Source of the DNA: Allomuricauda sp.
Lineage (GTDB): Bacteria > Bacteroidota > Bacteroidia > Flavobacteriales > Flavobacteriaceae
Reading direction: 5' to 3'
Length of the DNA stretch: 64,000 nucleotides
NCBI RefSeq assembly: GCF_028280385.1
Contig: NZ_JANQLX010000008.1
Coordinates: forward strand, 62,001-126,000
Below, piece by piece: positions 34,640 to 43,993 of this stretch (the stretch's first letter is position 1; every line of letters begins with the position of its first letter). The notes under the pieces were generated by a model. It saw nothing but the letters and a program-made list of their open reading frames with translations, searched no databases and was not told where the DNA came from. The position numbers and the translations under genes were made by a program.

Positions 34640-34687
34640 AAGGCTGAAGTACTACTGCAATGCCCCGAAATATAGCCTTCTTGGGGC
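34640..34687 (+). other. Interlocked inverted repeats in the susC leader (possible pseudoknot)
   Basis: AAGGCT (34640-34645) can pair with AGCCTT (34674-34679), and GCCCC (34662-34666) with GGGGC (34683-34687). The two pairings cross, an H-type pseudoknot topology. It lies about 100 bases before the susC ATG in the 233-base gap after the sensor gene. Confidence 0.3.
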
Positions 34688-34785
34688 GCTCTCCAAGTGA
34701 TGTATTTTTTATGTAGCGGGTTTAAAGCCTTGGAACATGGGTCATTATTAATTTAGCAAAAACACAACTCAACTATTGAAGAATT

Positions 34786-37700
34786 ATGAAAATTGGAAAC
34801 GCTTTTTTAGTAATATTTCTTTTTCTGTTCCAAATCAATGCATTTGGTCAAAGTGATATTACGGTTTCAGGAACGGTCACGGACGACCGTGGAGAACCCT
34901 TGCCTGGAGCTTCGGTGATCTTAAAGGGTACAACAAATGGGGTACAAACCGATTTTGATGGGAACTACAGCCTTCGAAATGTGGATTCCAACGGTATTTT
35001 GGTGTTCAGCTATATAGGCTATACCACCCTGGAAGTGGCCGTTAATGGCCAAACCAACCTAAATGCGGTCCTACAGGAAGACACACAACTACTGGATGAG
35101 GTGGTGGTAATTGGTTATGGGGAACTAAAGGTAAAGGACCTTACTTCTGCCATTGCCACAGTAGATTCCGAAGTGCTTGAATTAGCACCCGTAGGGCAAC
35201 CCATGCAGGCCCTTCAAGGTAGGGTGGCTGGACTACAGATTGTAAACAACGGTGGTCCTGGTCAAACCCCTACAGTTCGGGTACGGGGTATTGGTTCCTA
35301 CGATACAGGGGCTTCCGGTCCCTTATTTGTAGTGGATGGTGCATTTTTTAACGATATCGCCTTTTTAAACCCAACGGATATTGAGTCCATTTCAATTCTC
35401 AAAGATGCCTCGGCAGCTGCCATTTATGGAGTGAGGGCTGCAAATGGGGTCGTTCTTATAGAAACCAAGTCAGGGAAGTTCAACCAGAAACCACAAATTA
35501 CCTACGATGGATATTCTGGATTTCAAGTTCCGCAAAACGTCTTAAAGATGGCAAATGCGGAACAGTTTACCACCTTGGCCCTTGAGTCTGGTTCCGCACC
35601 GGATGCGGAGTTCATCCTTAATGCCATGCAGCGTTTTGGGCGTAGCCGTATAAACCCCAATGTGCCCGATGTAAACACAGACTGGTATGATGAGGTCATG
35701 CGGGTGGCCCTTATTCAAAACCATAGTATTGGTATTACAGGGGGTGGCGAATCAGCATCGTACGCCATAGGAGCCAACTATTTTGAACAGGATGGTCTGC
35801 TCAAGATGAAGAATGAATATGAGCGATTCAACCTAAGGAGTAAGATAGACTTTAAGGCATCTGATTGGCTTAAAGTGGGCGGAAGTGTTGTGCTGAGTAA
35901 TTCCACGCGATTTGATGCTGAAAACTCGGCTTGGAGACGTGCGTATTTTGCCGTGCCCATCCTCCCTGTATTTGATCCTTTGTTGGAAGCCGACCCCAAT
36001 GTCTTTCCAACAGCATATGCCAATGCCCAGGATGTAGGCTATAGAGGCGGACAGAATCCGTTCCCCATTATGGATTTCAGTGAAAACCGGTCCAAAATCA
36101 GGAATATAGTGGCCAATTTCTACGCTGAGGTCGACCTTCTACCAGAAAAATTGAAGTTCAAGACCGCCTATAATCACAATTTTGAAAGTATAAACAGAAG
36201 AGAAGTGAGGCTTCCCTATTTCATAGGCGATAACTTTCAGCGAGTGGATGCCTCCCTCTTAAAAAGGAGTGTCACAACCTCCAATCAAATTTGGGACAAT
36301 ACCCTGACGTTCACGGATTCCTTTGGGAACCACAATCTTACTGTGTTGGCCGGTACTTCGTTCCGGGATGAGGCTCTAGACCTGATTCAGGCACGGGGGT
36401 TGAACTTTCCACTTACTGGGGAAGAGGCCTATTTTATTGATTTGGCCCAAACCATTGTGGAAGAAGACACCTTTGACGGTGGTGCACGGGAATTTGGTTT
36501 TTCTTACTTCGGAAGGGTCTCCTACAATTTTGATAACCGATATCTTTTATACGGAACCTTTAGAGCTGACGGAACCAACAAGTATCAAGAAAAATGGGGC
36601 TACTTCCCAACTGTTGGTGCTGGCTGGGTGGTATCCGAAGAGTCATTTTTTCCAGAAAACAACGTGGTCAACTTCCTAAAACTACGTGGTAGTTGGGGAG
36701 AGTTGGGTAACGATCGGGTACCCTCAAGTGAGGGGTCCATTACTTCGGAAGTGGTTACCACTGCCTTGGGAGACATTCTCTTTAGCGGTCTTAATACCAG
36801 TAGTGATTTTACCGCCCTTAAATGGGAGGTGACCGAGGAAATCAATGCAGGGCTCTCGGCCAGGATGTTCAACGATAATCTTTCCATTGAGGCGGATTAT
36901 TACATTAGGGACACCAAGGATGCCGTGATTCCGGTATTACGCCCGCTGATACCAGGTGCCACCAGGCAGAATGTGGGTGAAATCAGGAACACCGGTCTGG
37001 AAGTGGCTCTAAATTGGGACAAGAGAGTATCAGATGATTTTAGCTATTCCATTGGCGCCAACTTTGCCACTCTGGACAATGAAGTGTTGGGCCTTGGTGG
37101 GGCGGAATTTTTGGATGCCGGTACAGCAGAGTTCAGACAACGCTCCATTGTGGGTGAATCTTTATTCGCTTTTTACGGACGGGAAATTGTGGGCGTGTAC
37201 CAAAATGAGGCACAGATTCAGGCTGATCCAGTGGCAGTGGCCAACAATTTGGAACCAGGGGATTTTATTTATAGGGATATCAATGGTGATGGCGATATCA
37301 ACGATGACGACCGCACCGTTTTGGGATCCTTCCTGCCTTCCTACACATTTGGAGTCAATCTAGGGTTCAATTACAAAAATTGGGACTTTGCCGCAAGTGC
37401 CATCGGACAAGGGGGCAATTCTATTTTAAACCGTAAAAGGGGAGAGGTCATTTTTACCAATGATACCAACTGGGACCGTGATTTTGCAGTAAATCGCTGG
37501 CATGGTGAGGGTACTACCAACAGCTACCCCTCCTCCGCAGGTATCAGAAAAGGTTGGAACCAAAGACTCAACGATTTCTTTATTGAGGACGGGGATTTCT
37601 TCAGAATACAGAACATAACCTTGGGATATACCATCAACAAGGATGGAGCACAAAAAGGTATTCCGCAGGTAAGGATTTATGCAACCGCTGAAAAGCCATT

Positions 37701-37809
37701 GACCCTCTTCGATTACAACGGATTTAACCCGGAAGTTTCTAACGGGGTGGACAATGAGACCTATCCTATTCCCGCTGTGTATACCATCGGGGTTAACGTA
37801 AAAATCTAA
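34786..37809 (+). CDS. SusC/RagA TonB-linked outer-membrane transporter
   Basis: A 1007-residue outer-membrane beta-barrel that imports oligosaccharides using TonB energy. Order of parts: signal peptide (to about 22, FGQ), carboxypeptidase-like regulatory domain (25-105, with DERGEPLPGASV-like TDDRGEPLPGASVILKGT), TonB-box/linker LDEVVVIGYG near 106, plug with VRVRGIGSYDTGASGPLFVVDG and the SusC signature DIESISILKDASAAAIYGVRAANGV, then the barrel. There is no STN domain, fitting control by the upstream sensor rather than by an anti-sigma factor. SusD follows four bases after its stop. Confidence 0.96.
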   Translation: MKIGNAFLVIFLFLFQINAFGQSDITVSGTVTDDRGEPLPGASVILKGTTNGVQTDFDGNYSLRNVDSNGILVFSYIGYTTLEVAVNGQTNLNAVLQEDTQLLDEVVVIGYGELKVKDLTSAIATVDSEVLELAPVGQPMQALQGRVAGLQIVNNGGPGQTPTVRVRGIGSYDTGASGPLFVVDGAFFNDIAFLNPTDIESISILKDASAAAIYGVRAANGVVLIETKSGKFNQKPQITYDGYSGFQVPQNVLKMANAEQFTTLALESGSAPDAEFILNAMQRFGRSRINPNVPDVNTDWYDEVMRVALIQNHSIGITGGGESASYAIGANYFEQDGLLKMKNEYERFNLRSKIDFKASDWLKVGGSVVLSNSTRFDAENSAWRRAYFAVPILPVFDPLLEADPNVFPTAYANAQDVGYRGGQNPFPIMDFSENRSKIRNIVANFYAEVDLLPEKLKFKTAYNHNFESINRREVRLPYFIGDNFQRVDASLLKRSVTTSNQIWDNTLTFTDSFGNHNLTVLAGTSFRDEALDLIQARGLNFPLTGEEAYFIDLAQTIVEEDTFDGGAREFGFSYFGRVSYNFDNRYLLYGTFRADGTNKYQEKWGYFPTVGAGWVVSEESFFPENNVVNFLKLRGSWGELGNDRVPSSEGSITSEVVTTALGDILFSGLNTSSDFTALKWEVTEEINAGLSARMFNDNLSIEADYYIRDTKDAVIPVLRPLIPGATRQNVGEIRNTGLEVALNWDKRVSDDFSYSIGANFATLDNEVLGLGGAEFLDAGTAEFRQRSIVGESLFAFYGREIVGVYQNEAQIQADPVAVANNLEPGDFIYRDINGDGDINDDDRTVLGSFLPSYTFGVNLGFNYKNWDFAASAIGQGGNSILNRKRGEVIFTNDTNWDRDFAVNRWHGEGTTNSYPSSAGIRKGWNQRLNDFFIEDGDFFRIQNITLGYTINKDGAQKGIPQVRIYATAEKPLTLFDYNGFNPEVSNGVDNETYPIPAVYTIGVNVKI

Positions 37810-37813
37810 AAAA

Positions 37814-39361
37814 ATGAAAATGAAGCTAACAGAGAAAATTAAAAGCTTGGCCCTGTTGATCGGCATATTGGCTGTGGGGCTTGGATGTTCTGACAAATTA
37901 AACGAACCCCAGTTGAACAACAATTTTGCCGGGGGAACCGACTTCACCAAAACGGAGGACATGGTTTTATCCATCATTGGGGTGTATGAGGCATTTCAAT
38001 CCAGGGGATGGGAACAACCCCTGCTTATTGCCGTAAGAGGAGATGATGTAAATGCCGGAGGTCTGGGAGATCAGCAAGATTTTGCAGAAACAGACCTGTT
38101 CAACTATAACAAGGACTACTGGATGTATAACTCGCTATGGCAAAACATGTATGTGGATGTGATCACTGCGCATACCGCCATGGAACAAATAGGAAGATAT
38201 CAAGAATTGGCAGATGCCGATGGTCAGGCTTTGGGTGATCAGTATCTAGCGGAGGCCAAGGTGCTTCGCTCCATTATGCTATTCCATATTTCCCAGGTTT
38301 GGGGAGGGGTGTTTATTCCTACTTCCTCCGAAACTTCGGAACTTTTCGATTTGGAGACTGTGCCAACCCAGGACGAGGTCATGCAGCATATCTCCAACCA
38401 AATGGATGAGGCCATTCCATTTTTACCCAACCTTCGGCCTAATGAACGTACCGATATTCCCGGTGGTGTTACGGTGCACACTGCATGGGCCATAAAGGCC
38501 TTGGCCAATCAGGAATTGGAAAATTACCAAGTAGTGGCAGATGCGTGCGCACAGATAATAAACTCCAACAGATTTAGCCTTTTCCCGGATTTTTATGAGC
38601 TCTTCAAGACTCCTGGGAAACTAAGTGATGAGGTAATTCTGGATATGCAGTATTCAGATTTTGGCCAGGGCGAAGGTGATAGGGAAGGACATTTGTACGC
38701 ACCCTATGGTCCACAAGGATGGACACCCGCAGTGGATGGAGCTTCCAGCGGATGGGGATTCTTTGAGCCCAGCATGAAGTTCATCAAGTTTATGTTGGAT
38801 CGCGGGGAAACCGTGAGATTGGAAACCAGCGTGCTATTTACCGATCGGGGGATAACTGAATTACAGACCGACCCCAATTATGCCACATTGCCCGCATTTG
38901 TTTCCAACACCACAAGAGATGGAGATGTGATCAACGACTATGCGCGGGCCTTGTTTGCCAGCGGAAAACATTACCTCCCCTCCAATCAGTTGATTACGGG
39001 TAGAACCGCTTACGGAAGTAATAAAAACTTCAATATTGTGCGCTACGCAGAAATTTTGCTCATGTATGCAGAAGCCTTGGCTCAAGGTGCCACAAGCTCT
39101 TCCATTTCTGCGGATGATGCCGTGAATTTGGTGAGAAGCAGAGCCGGCATGCCTGCGCTTTCAGGGGTCTCCCTAGATCAGATTTTGGATGAAAAATTCG
39201 CGGAACTCTCCATGGAATGGGGCAAAAGATATTTCGATATGGTCCGTTTGGGAAGAACCGATGAATTGAGCTACGACGGACGAAATTTCACCGCGGATAA
39301 GGCATTTTTGCCCTATCCCCAAGCACAGGTAGATCAATTTCCGATCCTGGAAGACAATTAA
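37814..39361 (+). CDS. SusD/RagB glycan-binding lipoprotein
   Basis: A 515-residue surface lipoprotein (lipobox GLGC, about Cys25) that forms the lid on the SusC barrel. Helical TPR-like repeats and family segments are visible: EAKVLRSIMLFHISQVWGGV near 155, HTAWAIKALANQE near 220, and the C-terminal NFNIVRYAEILLMYAEALAQG and VNLVRSRAGMPAL. The C-terminal LSMEWGKRYFDMVRLGR is typical. An alternative start two codons later is possible. It is co-transcribed with susC. Confidence 0.96.
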   Translation: MKMKLTEKIKSLALLIGILAVGLGCSDKLNEPQLNNNFAGGTDFTKTEDMVLSIIGVYEAFQSRGWEQPLLIAVRGDDVNAGGLGDQQDFAETDLFNYNKDYWMYNSLWQNMYVDVITAHTAMEQIGRYQELADADGQALGDQYLAEAKVLRSIMLFHISQVWGGVFIPTSSETSELFDLETVPTQDEVMQHISNQMDEAIPFLPNLRPNERTDIPGGVTVHTAWAIKALANQELENYQVVADACAQIINSNRFSLFPDFYELFKTPGKLSDEVILDMQYSDFGQGEGDREGHLYAPYGPQGWTPAVDGASSGWGFFEPSMKFIKFMLDRGETVRLETSVLFTDRGITELQTDPNYATLPAFVSNTTRDGDVINDYARALFASGKHYLPSNQLITGRTAYGSNKNFNIVRYAEILLMYAEALAQGATSSSISADDAVNLVRSRAGMPALSGVSLDQILDEKFAELSMEWGKRYFDMVRLGRTDELSYDGRNFTADKAFLPYPQAQVDQFPILEDN

Positions 39362-39389
39362 TGGTCCATAAACCTAAAAGACTAACATC

Positions 39390-41180
39390 ATGAAAAATAT
39401 TTTTAAACTCTTTTTGGCATCCTTGACACTAAGCTGGTTTATGGCCTGTGACCAAGGAATAGATGCCTTGACTTTTGTTGATCCCGGCGCGGATGCCTCG
39501 GCACCCACAGTAAAAATAAATTATCCCCTGGAAGGGACTACCATAAAAGTACTGGAGGCCGTTACGTCCATTACCGTGGATTTTGAAGTGACCGACGATA
39601 TTGAAGTGGCGAAGATAGATGCCATTCTGGACGGAAAGAACATTGGCAGTTTCAATACCTTCAAGGATTATAGAAGGGTGTTGATTGATGATTTGGCCTA
39701 TGATCAATTGGAGGACGGTGATCACCAATTTACCGTAAGCGCCACGGATTTGGATGGCAAGACCACCTCCGTAACCGTAAATTTTGTTAAAGAACCAGCC
39801 TATGTGCCCCTCTACGCCGGTGAGGTACTGTATATGCCTTTTGACGGTGATTATTTCGATCTCGTGGGGCTAAGACCGGCTACCCAAGTGGGTTCTCCGG
39901 GCTTTGCAGGTGAAGGTTTCGTAGGGTTGGATGCCTATGCAGGGGCAGCAGATTCTCATTTGGAGTTTTCAACAGAAGGAATGCTTTCCGATGAATTCAG
40001 TGCCGTTTTTTGGTATAAGGTAAATGCCGACCCCGACAGGGCAGGTGTTTTGGTCATTGGGCCGCCTGATACGGAGCGGGTAGGTTATCCAGAAACCCAA
40101 AATTTAAGAACCAGTGGATTCCGTTTCTTTAGGGAAAATGCAGGCGGCGAGCAACGGTTCAAATTAAATGTGGGTAGAGGAGATGGCGATTCTTGGTTTG
40201 ACGGGGGCGAAGCTGCGGACATACCAGCAGATGCCGGTTGGACCCATATGGCCTTTACCATTTCCCAGAGCAGGGCAACCGTATATATCAATGGTGAAAT
40301 TGTAAGCCAAGGAGATTTTAGTGGCGTGGATTGGACCAATTGCGATTTGCTCTCGATCATGTCTGGAGCTCCTAGGTTTACCCAATGGAACCACCGTTCG
40401 GATTTGAGCAATATGGATGAACTCAGAATGTTCAATAGAGAACTCACGCAAGGGGAGATCCAAAACATTATGACGGTGGAAGCAGGTGGTTTTGTCGGCA
40501 GTTTTGATGGTGAAATGTTCTATATGCCATTTGATGGTGACAATACCGAAATGTTCTTGGATATTGAGGCCACCACGGTAGGTACGCCTACTTTTTCTGC
40601 AGAAAGCGTGGCCGGTAGTGCTGCCTATGCAGGTGCGACTGATTCCTATCTGACTTTTCCAACCAACGGATTAACTACCGAAGAATTTAGTGCCACCATG
40701 TGGTACAAGATCAACGCAGACCCAGATCGGGCTGGAATTTTGGTAATGGGACCGCCAGATACCGAGAGACCTGAATATCCAGATATTCAAAACTTAAGGA
40801 CCAATGGTTTCCGGTTTTTCAGGGAAGCAGGTGGTGATGGACAGATATTTAAACTGAATGTGGGCCGGGGCGATGGCGATTCCTGGTTTGATGGCGGGGT
40901 TACAGCCTCCATACCTTCAGACACCACGGATTGGGTCCATTTGGCCTTCACAATTTCCAATTCGGAATGTGTGGTATACATTGATGGGGAAGTTGTGGCC
41001 CAAGGGGACTTTACCGGAGTGGATTGGACAGGATGCGATTTGTTGTCCATTGGGTCCGGAGCACCAAGATTTAACCAATGGAACCATTTGTCGGATTTAA
41101 GTTATATGGATGAATTAAGGTTATTCGACAAAGCATTGTCGCAGTCCGAGGTCCAGTCCGTTATGAATTTTGATCAATAA
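39390..41180 (+). CDS. LamG lipoprotein with duplicated concanavalin A-like domains
   Basis: A 596-residue lipoprotein (lipobox FMAC, Cys20) in the SusE/F position of the locus. Residues 35-140 look like an Ig-like domain (PTVKINYPLEGTTIK to TTSVTVNFV). Two LamG/concanavalin A-like domains follow at about 150-365 and 372-594. They are near copies of each other, sharing ADPDRAG-LV-GPPDTER, QNLRT-GFRFFRE, KLNVGRGDGDSWFDGG and the ending WNH-SDLS-MDELR-F. It should bind the target glycan at the cell surface and help deliver it to SusCD. Confidence 0.88.
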   Translation: MKNIFKLFLASLTLSWFMACDQGIDALTFVDPGADASAPTVKINYPLEGTTIKVLEAVTSITVDFEVTDDIEVAKIDAILDGKNIGSFNTFKDYRRVLIDDLAYDQLEDGDHQFTVSATDLDGKTTSVTVNFVKEPAYVPLYAGEVLYMPFDGDYFDLVGLRPATQVGSPGFAGEGFVGLDAYAGAADSHLEFSTEGMLSDEFSAVFWYKVNADPDRAGVLVIGPPDTERVGYPETQNLRTSGFRFFRENAGGEQRFKLNVGRGDGDSWFDGGEAADIPADAGWTHMAFTISQSRATVYINGEIVSQGDFSGVDWTNCDLLSIMSGAPRFTQWNHRSDLSNMDELRMFNRELTQGEIQNIMTVEAGGFVGSFDGEMFYMPFDGDNTEMFLDIEATTVGTPTFSAESVAGSAAYAGATDSYLTFPTNGLTTEEFSATMWYKINADPDRAGILVMGPPDTERPEYPDIQNLRTNGFRFFREAGGDGQIFKLNVGRGDGDSWFDGGVTASIPSDTTDWVHLAFTISNSECVVYIDGEVVAQGDFTGVDWTGCDLLSIGSGAPRFNQWNHLSDLSYMDELRLFDKALSQSEVQSVMNFDQ

Positions 41181-41213
41181 TTTCAAAAAACTTATTTGAG
41201 TTAGTTAGTTTCA

Positions 41214-42587
41214 ATGAGGTTACTTTTAATTTCAGTTCTTTTGGTCGTTGCATCCTTAGTAGCGGGATGCAATGGCCAATCGACTTCCAAAAAGGAAGTT
41301 GTGGCCCAAAATCTATCCAAAATCAACTTGTCCGATGATGAATTGTTGGATAAGGTCCAAAAACAGACCTTCAATTATTTCTGGGACGGTGCCGAGCCAA
41401 TTTCCGGCTTGGCCAGGGAACGCATCCATTTGGACAATCATTACCCCAACCACGACAAGGATATTGTTACCACCGGTGGTTCCGGTTTCGGATTGATGGC
41501 CATTTTGGTCGGGGTGGAGCGGGATTTTATTTCCCGTGTGGAGGCTCTGGAAAGATTTGAGAAAATCATCACTTTTTTGGAAAAGGCGGATAGATTTCAT
41601 GGAGCATGGCCCCATTGGCTGTTGCCCACAGGAAAAACCGCACCTTTTAGCCTAAAAGATGATGGTGGGGATTTGGTGGAAACGGCATTTTTGGTTCAGG
41701 GACTACTAACGGTTAAAGCATATTTTACATCAGAAAACGAGCGGGAACAAAAACTTTGTAATCGAATACAAGGTCTTTGGGAGTCAATTGAATGGGATTG
41801 GTACACTAAAAACGGCGAGGATGTGCTGTATTGGCATTGGAGTCCAAACTATGGCTGGGAAATGAATTTCCCGGTAGGTGGCTACAACGAAGCCTTGATC
41901 ATGTACATCTTGGCCGCAAGTTCCCCCACCCATCCCATTCCAACTACGGCATACCATAATGGCTGGGCACTGAATGGTAAAATTGCCAAGGATACTACCT
42001 ATTACGGACTAAGGACGGAATTGAACCATTACGAGCACGATAATGCTCCTGTTGGACCGCTGTTTTGGGCCCATTATTCCTATTTGGGATTAAATCCCAA
42101 GGGGTTACAGGATAGCTACGCGGACTATTGGAAGTTAAATGTGAACCATGCGCTTATCCATTACAAGCATAGCGTGGAGAATCCCAACGGATTTAAGGGA
42201 TATGGCAAAAACTTATGGGGTCTTACCTCCAGTTATTCCCCGAAGGGATATGCTGGACATAGGCCCGACAAAGACATTGGTGTTATCTCACCAACGGCTG
42301 CACTTTCCTCCATGCCCTATACCCCAAAAGAGAGTATGGATTTCCTCCGTCATTTATACACCCAACAAGATAGTCTAATAGGAAAATATGGTCCTTATGA
42401 TGCATTTAGTGTTCATAAGAACTGGTACTTGCCACGATATCTGGCTATTGATCAAGGTCCAATTCCCGTAATGATAGAAAACTACAGAAGTGGTCTTCTG
42501 TGGAAGCTGTTCATGAAAAACCAGGATGTGCAAAAGGGATTGGAGAAACTGGGTTTTCAAACTTCAACGAAGCAAGATGAAGGCTAA
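41214..42587 (+). CDS. GH144-type glucoamylase-family lipoprotein (endo-beta-1,2-glucanase candidate)
   Basis: A 457-residue lipoprotein (lipobox VAGC, Cys19). The sequence matches the 'glucoamylase' family PF10091, from which glycoside hydrolase family GH144 was defined for endo-beta-1,2-glucanases: segments LLDKVQKQTFNYFWDGAEPISGLARER, TTGGSGFGLMAILVGVERDF, GDLVETAFLVQGLL and LYWHWSPNYGWEMNFPVGGYNEALIMYIL. These form an (alpha/alpha)6 barrel. It is followed by a paralogue whose start overlaps its end by 11 bases. Activity on beta-1,2-glucan is inferred from the family. Confidence 0.88.
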   Translation: MRLLLISVLLVVASLVAGCNGQSTSKKEVVAQNLSKINLSDDELLDKVQKQTFNYFWDGAEPISGLARERIHLDNHYPNHDKDIVTTGGSGFGLMAILVGVERDFISRVEALERFEKIITFLEKADRFHGAWPHWLLPTGKTAPFSLKDDGGDLVETAFLVQGLLTVKAYFTSENEREQKLCNRIQGLWESIEWDWYTKNGEDVLYWHWSPNYGWEMNFPVGGYNEALIMYILAASSPTHPIPTTAYHNGWALNGKIAKDTTYYGLRTELNHYEHDNAPVGPLFWAHYSYLGLNPKGLQDSYADYWKLNVNHALIHYKHSVENPNGFKGYGKNLWGLTSSYSPKGYAGHRPDKDIGVISPTAALSSMPYTPKESMDFLRHLYTQQDSLIGKYGPYDAFSVHKNWYLPRYLAIDQGPIPVMIENYRSGLLWKLFMKNQDVQKGLEKLGFQTSTKQDEG

Positions 42588-43959
42588 GTCTTGGGTGTTG
42601 GGAATAGTTGGTACTTTTCTAATGTGGTCATGCGGGGGAGATGAGTACACCTATACCCCCATAGCCTTTCCGGAGGATGACGACCCCGTGGAACCCATCC
42701 AGGCCATTACAGATACCGAATTAATGGACCTCACCCAGAGGGAAACATTCAAATATTTCTGGGATTTTGCTGAAAGTAATTCCGGTGGTGCTCGGGAAAG
42801 ATACCATGTAAACGACCCTTCAAGGGATTCCCACGTGGTGACTGCTGGAGGAACCGGCTTTGGGCTAATGGCCATTTTGGTAGGTATTGAAAGAGGTTAT
42901 GTTACCAGGGAACAGGGTGTGGAACGTTTATCAAAGCTGCTCGATTTTCTTCATGATGCAAATCGTTTTCATGGAGCTTGGTCCCATTGGATCAACGGAA
43001 ACAACGGAAATGTAATCCCCTTTAGTCCAATGGACAACGGCGGGGATTTGGTGGAAACGGCATTTTTGGTGCAAGGTCTTATCTGCGTTAAGGAATACTT
43101 CAAGGAGGGTTCCGAGACAGAAAAAAACCTATCCCAATTGGCGGACGAACTATGGAAAGGCGTTGAATGGGATTGGTACACCCAAAACGAGGATACCCTG
43201 TATTGGCATTGGAGCCCCAACTTTGGATTCGACATCAACCTAAAACTCAAGGGGTATAACGAGGTATTGATTACCTATATTTTGGCAGCAGCTTCACCTA
43301 ATCATGGAATCTCCAAGGAAGTCTATTCCAAGGGCTGGGCCTCTGAAGGCGGAATCACCTCTTCACAAACACAATATGGATATCCATTGCTGGTGAATCA
43401 TCCCGGTTCTCCCCAATTTGGAGGCCCGTTATTTTGGGCGCATTATTCCTATCTGGGGCTCAACCCAAAGGGGCTGTCCGATGAATTTGTCAATTACTGG
43501 AATGTGAACGCGAATCATACCAACATCAATTACCAATACTGTGTGGAGAACCCAAAGAATTTTGAGGATTACGGGAATGAATGTTGGGGCCTCACCGCAA
43601 GTTATTCCAGAAATAATGACGGAACAATCGGTTACAACGCCCATCATCCAGGTAATGATATAGGTGTGGTGTCTCCCACTGCGGCCATTTCCTCCATTCC
43701 TTATACCCCGCAAAAATCTCTCAGTGCCATGCATTATTTCTATCGGAATAAAGAGCAGTTATTGGGGCCGGCCGGCTTTTATGATGCATTTAGCCCAGAA
43801 CACGATTTTTGGGTGGCCGAGGCGTATTTGGCCATTGACCAAGGACCACAGATCATAATGATTGAAAACTATCGGTCGGGATTGTTGTGGAATCTTTTTA
43901 TGCAAAATGAGGAGGTCCAGAACGGACTGGACCTATTGGGTTTTAATTATTCAAGCTAA
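42577..43959 (+). CDS. Second GH144-type glucoamylase-family lipoprotein
   Basis: A 460-residue lipoprotein starting at the ATG at 42577 (lipobox MWSC, Cys19), chosen over a longer frame without signal peptide. It shares most motifs with the preceding gene (LTQRETFKYFWDFAE, TAGGTGFGLMAILVG, GGDLVETAFLVQGLI, LYWHWSPNFGFDINLKLKGYNEVL, GLTASYS), so the pair is a tandem duplication that has diverged to roughly half identity. Differences around the substrate loops (YSRNNDGTIGYNAHHP versus YSPKGYAGHRP) may tune chain length or decoration. Both enzymes should act at the cell surface or in the periplasm. Confidence 0.88.
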   Translation: MKAKSWVLGIVGTFLMWSCGGDEYTYTPIAFPEDDDPVEPIQAITDTELMDLTQRETFKYFWDFAESNSGGARERYHVNDPSRDSHVVTAGGTGFGLMAILVGIERGYVTREQGVERLSKLLDFLHDANRFHGAWSHWINGNNGNVIPFSPMDNGGDLVETAFLVQGLICVKEYFKEGSETEKNLSQLADELWKGVEWDWYTQNEDTLYWHWSPNFGFDINLKLKGYNEVLITYILAAASPNHGISKEVYSKGWASEGGITSSQTQYGYPLLVNHPGSPQFGGPLFWAHYSYLGLNPKGLSDEFVNYWNVNANHTNINYQYCVENPKNFEDYGNECWGLTASYSRNNDGTIGYNAHHPGNDIGVVSPTAAISSIPYTPQKSLSAMHYFYRNKEQLLGPAGFYDAFSPEHDFWVAEAYLAIDQGPQIIMIENYRSGLLWNLFMQNEEVQNGLDLLGFNYSS

Positions 43960-43993
43960 AACGAAAATCGCCAACCCGCGATTCAACATATAT

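Noticed and set aside
37426..37977. Minus-strand frame of 183 codons across the susC/susD junction
   Set aside because: It covers the start of susD and the end of susC on the opposite strand; no motif and no regulatory signals.
42577..43959. Longer start of the second GH144-type gene at 42526
   Set aside because: The extra N-terminal residues precede a perfect lipoprotein signal peptide and lie inside the previous gene, so the ATG at 42577 is preferred.
43862..43993. Longer start of the GH3 gene
   Set aside because: The additional 44 residues overlap the upstream gene out of frame and would bury the signal peptide beginning at 43994.
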